From positions 63,303,425-63,367,424 of the forward strand of contig OX352765.1 of assembly GCA_947095585.1 (NCBI GenBank): 64,000 nucleotides of DNA, in the 5' to 3' direction. The notes under the pieces were generated by a model. It searched no databases and was not told the origin of the DNA. It was given only the letters and a program-made list of their open reading frames with translations. Position 1 is the first letter of the stretch. Each line of letters starts with the position of its first letter. The position numbers and the translations under genes were made by a program. Source of the stretch: Nephrocerus scutellatus. Its lineage: Eukaryota > Arthropoda > Insecta > Diptera > Pipunculidae. Positions 43,040-52,543 of this stretch are shown piece by piece.

Positions 43040-45811
43040 ATAAACTACATAGGTGAGCTACTTTTTGATCATATTTTAAGTACTTACCTGGTTGTTTCCA
43101 ATATAGGTAATGAACCAACGTTCATTACCAAAAATAGACAAGAGGTCCTAGACATCACCCTTGTCTCCGACTCAATTCACCACAAAATTCTAAACTGGAA
43201 AGTTTCGGCTGAGCACTCTTTCTCAGATCACCGTTACATTCAGTTTAGTCTGGACGATGAACCACCTTGCCAATCAGTATTCAGAAATTATCGCAAAACC
43301 GACTGGCTCAAGTATAGATACGTTAAGACGTCATCTTAACGATGGGACAAGTTAGGCTCCCACTAGTTTTTTTGAGCTTGACAATACGGTCAAGGAACTC
43401 ACCTTGACTAGAGCAATGTCTGCTTCCTGTCCTCTTATTCTACCTAGGGGTAAGAAGAGACCACAGTGGTGGAACTCTGAGCTGGGCCAATTTAGAAAAA
43501 GCTGTAGAAAGCTTTTCAACTTCGCCAAGTTCACAGGAACAAAGACCGACTGGGATGCCTACAAAGAATCCCTTAAAGTGTATAAAAAAGAATTGAGGAA
43601 AGCCAAGCGCGCATCCTGGAGACTCTTCTGCGGCAGAATGGAAGAGGCTTCGGAAGCATCAAGGCGCAGGAAAATCATCTCAACTAATCCAATAATGCCT
43701 AGCAGTCTGATAAAAGCTGATGGCTCGTAGATTACTTCTAGCGAAGAATCGATAAATCTGCTTCTAGATACCCATTTCCCAAATAGCTCTCATACAACCT
43801 ACAACACTGATCTAAATAGAACTGCAAAGGACTTCGGACATTATCCTTCCTTTGCTTGAGACAATCTTCAAAAGTGGTCTTGATCTGGTCTATATTCCTC
43901 TATATTCCAGTCATATGGAGAGAAGTGAAAGTGGCCTTCATTCTAAAAGCAGGTAAATGTTCCCACGTCAGTCCAAAAGACCTCAGACCCATTAGCCTTT
44001 CGTCATTCCTCTTAAAAACATTAGAAAGATTGATTGAAATCCACCTTCGTACTATTATTGACAAAAGACTTCTGTCCTTCGATCAACACTGCAAGGGCGA
44101 ATCTGTAGAAACAGCTTTGCATACGCTAGTACGTTCCATTGAAAACTCCCTTCATCACAAGGAATACTCAATGGTGGTTTTACTGGACATCGAAGGCGCT
44201 TTTAACAACGTCAAAACATCTGCGATCACGGATGCGCTGTCGACTTTGAGGGTGAACGACTCACTGGGTGAACTGATTGGTCTTCTACTCACAAGTAGGA
44301 TCATAAATTCATTTCTTTGTTTGTCGTCTGCCAAAAGATTTGTCAGCAGAGGCACCCCGCAAGGATGAGTCCTGTCCCACTTCTTTGGAACCTGGTGGTG
44401 AATGAGCTGCTGGTTCGCCTGAGGGAGGAGGGCTGCGCAGTGATCGCCTATGCGGACAACGTTGCCTTAGCCGTCTCAGGAAAGCACCCACACACCTTGA
44501 AAGAACTTATGCAGAATGCTATAAATAAGCTAATAAGTTGGGCAGATCATTGTGGTCTATAGGTAAACCCCCAAAAAACCGAACTTGTCCTATTTACGAG
44601 GAAGTACAAAATCCCACTCGTCAACCCTCCGTCCATCAAGGGCACAAGCTTGACTTTCTCCGATAAGGCCAAATATCTTGGTCTTATTCGGAATAGAAAG
44701 CTGAGCTGGAAACCCAACATACAAGCCACATTGGCACTCTTCTCAAGCAAAGAAGCCATAGGAAGTAAATGCTGTCTTCAACCGCATATCACTCAATGGC
44801 TGTACACAGCAGTGGTCAGACCTATTCTGCTATACGGTGTGGCTGTTTGGTGGACTACATTAGATAAAGCGATCAATCGCGACAAACTAAGCAGAGTCCA
44901 AAGATCAGCTTGTCTTTGTGTGGCGGAGCGCTTCGTACAACTCCCTCTGCTGCACTGGACATTCTGCTCAACCTTGCTCCACTCGACATCTTCGGCAGAC
45001 AACTGGCGGCAAGCGCGGCTACTCGTCTCAGAGCAATCTCTCAGTGGACCGTGATCTATCCTGAATTCAGTTAGGACTCCACTTGTCAACTTAGACTACA
45101 CCATTCCACAGCTCCATCTCAACAAAAACGTCCAGGTGACCATCCCCTCCAGGTCTTCTTGGGAGGAAGGTATCTCCTTGGAAAATGAAGGAATTCATTT
45201 CTACACAGACGGGTCAAAAACTGATGAAGGAGGTGTCTTTTCAAAAATACTAAATCTAAGTCACTGTTTCCGTCTTTCTGATCACTGTAGTGTTTTCCAA
45301 GCGAAAATCATGGCTATTAAGGAAGCCTTGTCTTGGCTGTAGAGTAATCTCATATCTGTTAAGGATATCCACATTTTCTCGGATAGCCAGGCTAAAATCC
45401 ATGGAATCAGTCTCCACACTAGGAATGCCGATCGCTACGTGCGTAATTATATACGGGCAAACGGCACAACTTGCATAGCAACGAAGAAGATCTGACCCAA
45501 GCTAGATCCGAAACGCTTCAAGTGTTTCATCTCTCAAAACAGACTGCACATTAGTGTCAATATAGGTGTCATAACTGGACACTGTCTTATAGGCAAGCAT
45601 GCAGAAAGACTAGGAGTCTTTTCCAACGATTTCTGCAGTAGCTGCATGAATGAGGAGGAGGAGGAAACCACTCTCCATCTACTTTGTACGTGCCCAGCCC
45701 TCTCGAAAAGACGGAAGCTTCATCTGGGAGCATTATTTTTCAACGATCTAATCCAAATTGAGATTAATAGTATCTTGCGCTTCATACGAAGCTCCAAGTG
45801 GTTCAACGAGT
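43040..45811 (+). pseudogene. LINE ORF2: endonuclease end, RT, RNase H, Cys motif (broken)
   Basis: Endonuclease end: QEVLDITLVSDS and HSFSDHRYIQFSL. Linker at 43404-43730. RT 43880-44560: LRPISLSSFLLKTLERLI, VVLLDIEGAFNNV (catalytic Asp), SRGTPQG followed by a stop, then VIAYADNVALAV, where the YADD box is YADN. Thumb KAKYLGLIRNRKLSWKPNI at 44662. RNase H: GIHFYTDGSKTDEGG (45190), FQAKIMAIKEALSWL and the shifted IFSDSQA. A terminal CSSCMNEEEEETTLHLLC zinc-type motif is near 45645, with stop at about 45809. Multiple stops and a lost catalytic Asp: inactive. Confidence 0.85.
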
Positions 45812-45908
45812 AGTCGTGGGATTTTCCTAGATCCTTGTGGTATCACAACGGACCTTCATGGTCTAAGTGAGTCGGTTTTGACTGACGGCCACTTCAACTT
45901 AACCTAAC
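43040..45908 (+). mobile_element. RNase H-bearing LINE (I/LOA-like group), 5'-truncated, nested in Tc1 relic 2
   Basis: The Tc1 leader TTTAATTTTACTTAC (ending 43039) resumes as TATTGCTTAAAGCAATT at 45915; the continuous form is at 20236-20266. The LINE begins inside the endonuclease and ends CTTCAACTTAACCTAACCT. No clear target duplication could be fixed. Confidence 0.85.
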
Positions 45909-46118
45909 CTACTTGTTATTGCTTAAAGCAATTATTATTTTACCATTCGTATAACTTTTAATGCAAAATTTCACAAAAATCTAAAAATTACCTATTTTTT
46001 CAAATACGCGTAACCGGAAGTGATCTTAGCCTTTGACTTGTTACACTCAACTAATAATAAATAACAGAACTCACCGCATGTCGAAAGATCGGCTACATTG
46101 TTAATAAAATAACGGTGC
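45909..46118 (-). repeat. 5' leader of Tc1 relic 2
   Basis: Matches 20250-20461 of relic 1 (TTGCTTAAAGCAATTATT through AACGGTGCTTATTGCA). Non-coding. Confidence 0.75.
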
Positions 46119-46353
46119 TTATTGCATTCAAAACAAAAAAAATTAGTAAGAAATCAGTGTTGCCAGTTCATTGAAGCCTTGTTACCTAATATTTTGATCA
46201 CCAATTTATGTATGGACTTAACCCTGTTTTTTCTGTGTAATTTTTTTTAAGTACATAGTTAAAAAATTCAAAAATTATATTCTCATTGAAATTTTAAAAA
46301 CCAATCACTCTTATGAAAAACACAGCAGCGTAAAAAATTATTAACGTAATTAG
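46119..46353 (-). repeat. Spacer sequence S (copy 2)
   Basis: Matches 24724-24943, ending TAACGTAATTAG. It is followed by different DNA (TTTGAATTATATAT) than in copy 1, so the repeat unit ends here. Confidence 0.65.
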
Positions 46354-46502
46354 TTTGAATTATATATATTAAATAAATTTAAAAATTCAAGTCGAATAAT
46401 GTAATTTTGGTTTTAAGATTCAGCATTTTCCACAAAAAACTACTGTCCCAACATTTGTTTGACAATAACAGGCAGGAAAATCTGTACTGAATTCGAGCAT
46501 CT

Positions 46503-46765
46503 TCACACTTCCTCTCCATCCAATTCATCGCTCATAATTTGGGAAAATTGTTCAGCCAATTTTTCTGCATGTGAATATACTTGGCTGCGCTCCCAAGAAG
46601 CTGTTTCATTTTTAAAAGTTTGCACTTGTTTAAGTAGTTTTTCAAAAATCTCTAATTGTGCTTCAACCGACGAACAATCGTCCGACTCCTCATCGGAAAG
46701 AACCACTGATTCAGAAGTACGGCTAGCGGATACACCATTCAAACGTATAAAAGGGTTGTTAATGC
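46503..46765 (-). CDS. Possible terminal exon of a host gene (AAGAB/p34-like C-terminus)
   Basis: About 87 codons after a good 3' splice site (TATTTCTATATTTTTTAG, then GCATTAAC; phase 1) to a TGA at 46503-46505. The protein has an acidic Ser-rich patch (VVLSDEESDDCSSVEAQ), then a helical region FEKLLKQVQTFKNE, ERSQVYSHAEKLAEQF and SDELDGEEV at the end. The pattern FE-L..., HAEK-A..F, DE-D resembles the C-terminus of alpha/gamma-adaptin-binding protein p34 (AAGAB), which helps AP-1/AP-2 adaptor assembly. That naming is weak and from memory. No stops or frameshifts, unlike its surroundings. Upstream exons are not seen. Confidence 0.4.
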
Positions 46766-46767
46766 CT

Positions 46768-47127
46768 AAAAAATATAGAAATATAAAGTTTAAAAATCTG
46801 GCCAATTAGCTCGCAAGTTAATAAGTTTTAATTAATATTAATTTGTATATTATTTACAACTTCATATTGTACCTACTCGTATTTTTAAACATATATTCAG
46901 CTCTATAATGAAAACTAAACTAAAAAATTTGGAAGCCCATTATAAAAAGCGTGTTTTCCCAAACAAGATGACGGTTTTCAAGATCTGACAAATTGGGGCT
47001 TTCTGAGAAGCTTTCTGAAACCCCTAACCCTATAAATGCTATATTATAGTTTGCCTGGACGAGAGGGTTTGTTCGATATTAGAGTCGATCCCATAGTTTT
47101 CCATGTTCGTGAGATAAATAGATAAAG
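46768..47127. other. Non-coding DNA, possible intron
   Basis: AT-rich; it would be the intron upstream of the exon at 46503-46765. A small imperfect hairpin (GGGGCTTTC...GAAACCCC) is near 46994-47022. No other feature seen. Confidence 0.4.
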
Positions 47128-47556
47128 GGTTCAATAGGTGAGGGAGGGATGGTGTGAGCGCGATATTAGTGGCAAATTTTACACCCACCCGTGCAAGGCC
47201 GGGCACTCAACTAGTGACAAATAAATTGATTCACCTTTTGCTTAAATTGAGCCACGCTCTTTAAAATGCTATGGCTATTTAGAACTAATTTGACACCAAT
47301 GTTTAGGTCCGCTCTTTTATGGAAAAGTCAGTTTTTTGACTCAAACTCTGTCGAGGGGGGTGTGAATGGCTCTAATTTTTAAATTCTCTATATTAACTTA
47401 ACTTGCTGGCACACCAAATCTTATGATCAATTTTTAACCCACTTCCTTAAGCCCGATTTTATTGAAATTGCACACATGTGTATCTCCCATGACAACACCT
47501 TCTATTAAAATTTGAGGCCCCTTGCGGAACGGGGTCGGGGGGCTCCCATACAAATA
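47128..47556 (+). repeat. Duplicated segment, copy 1 (unique-like DNA plus family X start)
   Basis: GGTTCAATAGGTGAGGGAGG through CGGGCACTCAACTAGTGAC and CCACGCTCTTTAAAATGC to the X start at 47375. It matches 48881-49320 base for base apart from a few changes. The mariner is inserted in the X part of this copy. Confidence 0.9.
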
Positions 47557-48859
47557 AAGGGTGTTTTTTTAGGAGGTTTGTTTTTCCGATAGATGTCGTT
47601 TTATTTTATGACAGTTGTTTTGACAGCTCAAAGTGGCATTTCTACTCAGTATTGTTTGGCAAATCATTACGAATAGGTTAACTCCAGAACAACGTTTTCA
47701 AATCGTGGAAATTTATTTTCAAAATCAGTGTTCAATTAAAAATTTTTATAGAGCACTTCGTGAATTTTATGGTGCACATAATCGTCCGTCAGAGACCACC
47801 ATAAAGAACGTAATTACCAAATTTCGGTCTACATTCACTCTTTTGGATGCCAAGCCACCGACAAGAATGAGAAGAGTTCGTACAGAAGAAAATATTGCTG
47901 TCGTTGAGGCCAGTGTCGAAGAAAACGACAATTTATCGATTCGTCGTCGTGCTCAGCAAATTGGACTTTGTCCATCGACTTTATGGAAAATTTTACGTAA
48001 AGATTTGGGTTTGGTGCCATACAAAATTCAATTGGTGCAAGAATTAAAGCCACACGACCATCGTTTGCGCCGTGAATTCAGTGATTGGTCGTTAAATCAA
48101 TTGAACGAAGATCCATTTTTTTACCGTAAAATTCTCTTCAGTGATGAGGCGCATTTTTTGTTAAATGGATACGTCAACAAACAAAATTGTCGCATTTGGA
48201 GCAAAGATAATCCACACGCCGTTCAAGAATTACCAATGCATCCTGATAAATGTACTGTTTGGTGCGGTCTATGGGCTGGTGGGATCATCGGTCCATATTT
48301 CTTTAAAAATGAGGAAGGACGACGCGTTACCGTGAATGGAAATCGATACAGAACCATGTTAAATGAGTTTTTGTTGTCAAATCTTGAAGATATGGATATG
48401 GATGAAATGTGGTTTCAACAAGATGGTGCCACTTGCCATACAGCACGTGAAACAATCGACTTATTGAAAGAAACTTTCAACGACAACATTATTTCGAGAA
48501 ATGGTCCGGTGAATTGGCCTCCGCGTTCGTGCGATTTGACGCCACTCGATTACTTTTTGTGGGGATACGTGAAGTCATTGGTTTATGTGGATAAACCTCA
48601 ATCGATTGACGCTTTGGAAACCAATATTCAACGTGTCATTGCTGACATACGCCCTCAAATGCTTGAAAAAGTGCTGGAAAATTGGACCTCCAGAATGACA
48701 TTTGTGAAAAATAGTCGTGGTAGCCATATGCCAGAAATTGTGTTTAAATGTTAAATGCCAAAAAATTATCTACCAAATAAAAAAAATTTTGGTCATTTCA
48801 TAATTTTATATGTGTTTTATTCAAAAAAAAAATCGGCAACCTCTTAAAAAAACACCCTT
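47557..48859 (+). mobile_element. Mariner-type DNA transposon (DUF4817 group), apparently complete
   Basis: 1303 bp with TIRs of about 27 bp: AAGGGTGTTTTTTTAGGAGG at the left, and the same with one change (AAGAGG) at the right. Flanked by TA on both sides (47555-47556, 48860-48861). The empty site is preserved in copy 2 of the duplication (CAAATATTTTACAAAATTTTA, 49317-49337). Its transposase frame is intact. Confidence 0.95.
47633..48754 (+). CDS. Mariner-type transposase, 373 aa, intact
   Basis: Residues 14-70 (LTPEQRFQIVEIYFQN...TTIKNVITKF) form the first helix-turn-helix (DUF4817). Residues 83-135 (VRTEENIAVVEASV, LSIRRRAQQIGLCPSTLWKI) form the second. The DDE/D catalytic core carries D171 (ILFSDEAHF), D264 (WFQQDGATCHT) and D301 (PPRSCDLTPLDYFLWG), with 36 residues between the last two. 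It ends GSHMPEIVFKC. Cut-and-paste enzyme acting on the element's own TIRs. The first Met lies 76 bp inside the element. No stop or frameshift, in contrast to nearly every neighbour, so it is the best candidate for a recently active gene here. Confidence 0.93.
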   Translation: MAFLLSIVWQIITNRLTPEQRFQIVEIYFQNQCSIKNFYRALREFYGAHNRPSETTIKNVITKFRSTFTLLDAKPPTRMRRVRTEENIAVVEASVEENDNLSIRRRAQQIGLCPSTLWKILRKDLGLVPYKIQLVQELKPHDHRLRREFSDWSLNQLNEDPFFYRKILFSDEAHFLLNGYVNKQNCRIWSKDNPHAVQELPMHPDKCTVWCGLWAGGIIGPYFFKNEEGRRVTVNGNRYRTMLNEFLLSNLEDMDMDEMWFQQDGATCHTARETIDLLKETFNDNIISRNGPVNWPPRSCDLTPLDYFLWGYVKSLVYVDKPQSIDALETNIQRVIADIRPQMLEKVLENWTSRMTFVKNSRGSHMPEIVFKC

Positions 48860-48861
48860 TA

Positions 48862-48880
48862 TTTTACAAAATTTTAGAGG
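48862..48880 (+). repeat. Family X remainder after the mariner
   Basis: TTTTACAAAATTTTAGAGG resumes X sequence after the TA duplication, then stops at the start of duplication copy 2. Confidence 0.7.
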
Positions 48881-49330
48881 GGTCAATAGGTGAGGGAGGG
48901 ATGGTGTGAGCGCAATATTAGTGGCATATTTTACACCCGTGCAAGGCCGGGCACTCAACTAGTGACAAATAAATTGATTCACCTTCTGTTTAAATTGAGC
49001 CACGCTCTTTAAAATGCTATGGCTATTTAGAACTAATTTGACACCAATATTTAGGTCTGCTCTTTTATGGAAAAGTCCGTTTTTTGACTCAAACTCTGTT
49101 GAGGGGGGTGTGAATGGCTCTAATTTTTAAATTCTCTATATTAACTTAACTTGCCCGTGGCTGGCTGGCTGGCTGGCACACCAAATCTTGTGATCAATTT
49201 TTAACCCACTTCCTAAAGCCCGATTTTATTGAAATTCACACATGTGTATCTCCCATGACAACACTTTCTATTAAAATTTGAGGACCCTTGCGGAACGGGG
49301 TCGGGGGGCTCCTATACAAATATTTTACAA
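48881..49330 (+). repeat. Duplicated segment, copy 2
   Basis: Second copy of the 47128 segment, including the X start at 49133. It has no mariner and so serves as the empty site. Confidence 0.9.
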
Positions 49331-50015
49331 AATTTTACTCGATGTTCTTCAAATTTAATACACATGTGTATCTCTGATGGACAACACTTTTTGTAAAAAT
49401 TTTGGAGACCCCGGGTCCGGGCTCGTGGGGCTCCATAATCTTTTTTAAAAAAATTAACCCCATTTTCTTCAAGTTTTATATACGCGTGTATCTCCGATAG
49501 ACCATACTTTTTGTAAAAAATTTGGAGAGTCCGAGCCCCGGGTTCGTGGGGTCCCATACAATTTTTTTTTAAAAATGTACCCGATTTTTTTCAAATTTTT
49601 TATACGCGTGTATCTCCGATAGACAACACTTTCTAAAAAAAAAGTTGGAAAACCACGGCCCCGGGGTCGTGGGGCTCCCATACAAATATTTTACAAAGAG
49701 TACCCGATTTTCTTCAAATTTTACACACATGTTTATCTCCGATCGTCAACACTTTTTGTAAATATTTGGTAGTGATCTTCTGATTTTCTTCCCTGACGGA
49801 CAACACTTTTTGTAAAAATATTGGCGTGATCGGACCTCGGTGACGGAAGGCCTTATTAAAATTTTTAAAAATTAGACCGATTTTCTTTAAATTTTATAGA
49901 CATGTGTATCTCCGATGGAAACACTTTTGTAAAAATGTTGGAGTGATCAGGATAAAGGGGCTCCCTTTGCACTTTAATTCAATTAGAGAATTTTAATTTT
50001 TATGGGTTGTTTTTT
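49331..50015 (+). repeat. Family X continuation with about five diverged tandem units
   Basis: TGTGTATCTC(T/C)GAT(G/A)G motifs near 49360, 49484, 49606, 49729 and 49896 (about 122 bp apart). It ends AATTAGAGAATTTTAATTTT then ATGGGTTG, the X 3' end. Confidence 0.85.
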
Positions 50016-50876
50016 TGTTACCTTTCATCTGATACCAATTAACCCCCAAACCTCCTAGACACTGTTTTAACGCCGGAGTGAGTAACCGTGCTTCCTCATA
50101 CCTAAGGGAAGACTTACTTGGGCGGAGAGTTAATTTAAAAAACGTTTATTTTGGTTTTGTAAACAATTAGGTATTTATTTTTGTTTTATTTATATATTAC
50201 TAGGGAGGCCCGCTGTCTTGAGCTTGGCTGCGACCTCTATTGGTAAGTTTTAGTAATTTTATAATTCTAGGGAGGCCCGCTGTCTTGAGCTTGGCTGCGA
50301 CCTCTACTAGAATGTTCTTGATTAGACTTCGGATTAACTCTGACTTTTTAACTAGATTTTACTCCCCTTTTATATGTTCAAATCCAAACGATCTTTGTCC
50401 CCAAATCAAACGCAGTTCACGGTAATGCACTCATCAGCAATATTTTCCAATATCGATAAATCAAATAATTAATGCTCCAGATATAGTGCGATGCACTATT
50501 AACTGCGTAAGCAATTAAATCATTGCCCAAAATTAATAATATTGGGTTAAACAAATAAGTCGGTAATTTATTACACAATACTAATGCATCAGCATAAAAT
50601 TCGTCAATGGCTCTGGATATAGTGCCGTTGTCGATGTCCCTTCACCCTTGCTCTCTATACCTACAAATCATAATTGTACTTGACTTTGGATTTTGTGTGT
50701 ATCCGCCGCCGTACAGCATTGTATTTCGGTATGGAACAATTGGGAAAGAGTATTGCTATTCGTTATAGCTGTAGTGTTGTATATACACAGCATTGAATGC
50801 AGAGCGATTGCATGAATTATGTGTATTGCTATTTGTTACTAGGTGAGGCGACATGTAGTGCGATCACTACATCGCA
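50016..50876 (-). repeat. 3' LTR of a 412/mdg1-like Gypsy element
   Basis: On the minus strand it starts TGCGATGTAGTG, directly after a GGGGGG polypurine tract (50877-50882), and ends GAAAGGTAACA at 50016. A 40-bp segment (CTAGGGAGGCCCGCTGTCTT...) is duplicated at 50203-50241 and 50270-50309. No second LTR in the window, so the outer end is estimated. Confidence 0.6.
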
Positions 50877-50890
50877 CCCCCCTTAGAAGA
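50877..50890 (-). promoter_or_regulatory. Polypurine tract of the 412-like element
   Basis: The minus strand reads TTCTTCTAAGGGGGG immediately before the LTR. Confidence 0.6.
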
Positions 50891-51205
50891 AGGAAATTCC
50901 ACGGTTGGAATTTTCGAGACATAGTTGTTGAAAAGACATATTTTACCGAACACTATGTATTTACAAAATTATATATATATATATTGTTTTTCTTCTTTTT
51001 TTTCTTGTGTACATATTCATATCTTTTTTTTTTGTGATCTTAATTGATTTTATGATTCTTTTCTATATTGATTTTAAACATTAATTATTTCCTTATTTTA
51101 ACACAACGTTATAAAGTTGTTTTACTCATTCCTTATAATAAAATTTTGTTTTTCTTTAAATTATTTTTTATTATGATGATAATGTGAATCTTGGGCTTGG
51201 GTTTG
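50891..51205 (-). other. 3' untranslated end of the 412-like element
   Basis: AT-rich with no ORF beyond a short tail continuing the reading frame cut at 55925. It belongs with 55925-59690 once the Mag-like insertion is removed. Confidence 0.5.
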
Positions 51206-51411
51206 TGTTGTATATTTAAGTTACTTTTTGTCTCGAAGATAAAATAAAAAAAAAGCACACTTTATCGAAAAAACACAACCTAATCACTTCACTTCACTTG
51301 CTCTATAAATCTATATAGACTAACACAATTCAAATCATTAAATCATGAATGCAATGATGCATACAATTTTGCATCTTCTTATGAATCTTATTATTATTTA
51401 GAATACTATAG
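51206..51411 (-). repeat. 3' LTR of the Mag-like element
   Basis: 206 bp and nearly identical to 55707-55920 (differs by small indels such as TATTTATACAA present only in the latter). Preceded on the minus strand by GCGTGGGAGA, a polypurine-like tract. Confidence 0.9.
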
Positions 51412-51440
51412 TCTCCCACGCTTAATGAAGCATCGTCTTG

Positions 51441-52543
51441 CTATTCCATGTGGTAGTAACGTAAGTATGCTGGAGGACGTCGCTCTCTACTAGATCGCCT
51501 GGCTGGACTGTTAACCAGACTAGGGTTGACTTGTTTTGGAGTATTGATTGTAGAATTTTTACTGTTGAGTTCTTCTGTATTTGACTGGTTTTGCCCTTTA
51601 TCGTTTGAACTTGGTTGTTCTTGATTTTGTGTGGAAAATTGACTACATAGACGAACTGGATTTCGAACTGGCAAATTGAAAGTTACTCTGGGTTCTTTTG
51701 AAATAAATGTATTTTCCGTAGTTTTTAATTGATTGATGTGTCATTTTAATTGATAGCCTGTATCAAGCTTTATCAAATAATGAAGACGTCCAAACTTGTG
51801 AATTATAATGCCTGGAAGCCATTTTTCATGACCTATGTAATTGCGAGAAGCCACTCTGTCTCCTACGCTTAGATTACGCTTGACTTTAATATTTTCGTTG
51901 GCGTTGTTGTTTGTGAATTCTGATGGTCGAATTGCATCAGGTTTTATTCTTAGTTTACGCTGGAACATATTCTCTGTTGGACTTCTGCCATTATTTAAAG
52001 GTGTGGCACGATATCTTAATAGAATTTCGCGAATCTTATCGAAACTGGAGCCATTTTCATTTTCCATTGCTTTTAATTTATCCTTGAATGTTTGAACGTA
52101 ACGTTCTGCTTGGCCATTTGTAGCTGGATTGAATGGCGAAGTAAATTTTTGAATGATTCCTCGTTCTGTACAAAATTTAATAAATTCTTGACTTTTGAAA
52201 ATGGTAGCATTGTCCGAAACAATTACTTTTGGAATCCATGGTATGCAAAAATACACTTTAATTTTTCAATTGTCATTTCAGTTGTTGGGCTGGAGTTTGT
52301 GATTGCTACTTCCGGCCATTTCGATTTAGCATCAATCACAATTAGAAAAAATTGTCCCTTGTACGGGCTTGCATAATCAATATGAATACGTTCGAAATTT
52401 TCTGCTGGTTCTTCCCAGTGGTGCGTTTCTTCTTTACTAGGCTGTTTTTGATTTTTCGAACATGAATGACAACTTTTAACAAATGGTCGATGTCGATGTT
52501 TTTCCAATAGACATATTGTCGAGCAAGATTTTTCATTTTGCAT
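51441..52543 (-). pseudogene. Mag-like integrase (frame-broken)
   Basis: Zinc part CHSCSKNQK (after a frame change at about 52480). Core: RIHIDYASPYKGQFFLIVID, VIVSDNATIFKSQEF after another shift near 52240, and NPATNGQAERYVQTFKDKL, so D, D and E are all present. C-terminal NLSVGDRVASRNY, KWLPGIIIHKFGRLHYLI (51741-51870). After a stop, a last ORF (51441-51674) ends RRSSRERRPPAYLRYYH, a Mag-clade hallmark tail. Three or more breaks. Confidence 0.85.

Noticed and set aside
46459..46809. 116-codon plus ORF
   Set aside because: Overlaps the minus-strand exon candidate, has no splice or motif support, and its start lies in presumed 3' UTR.
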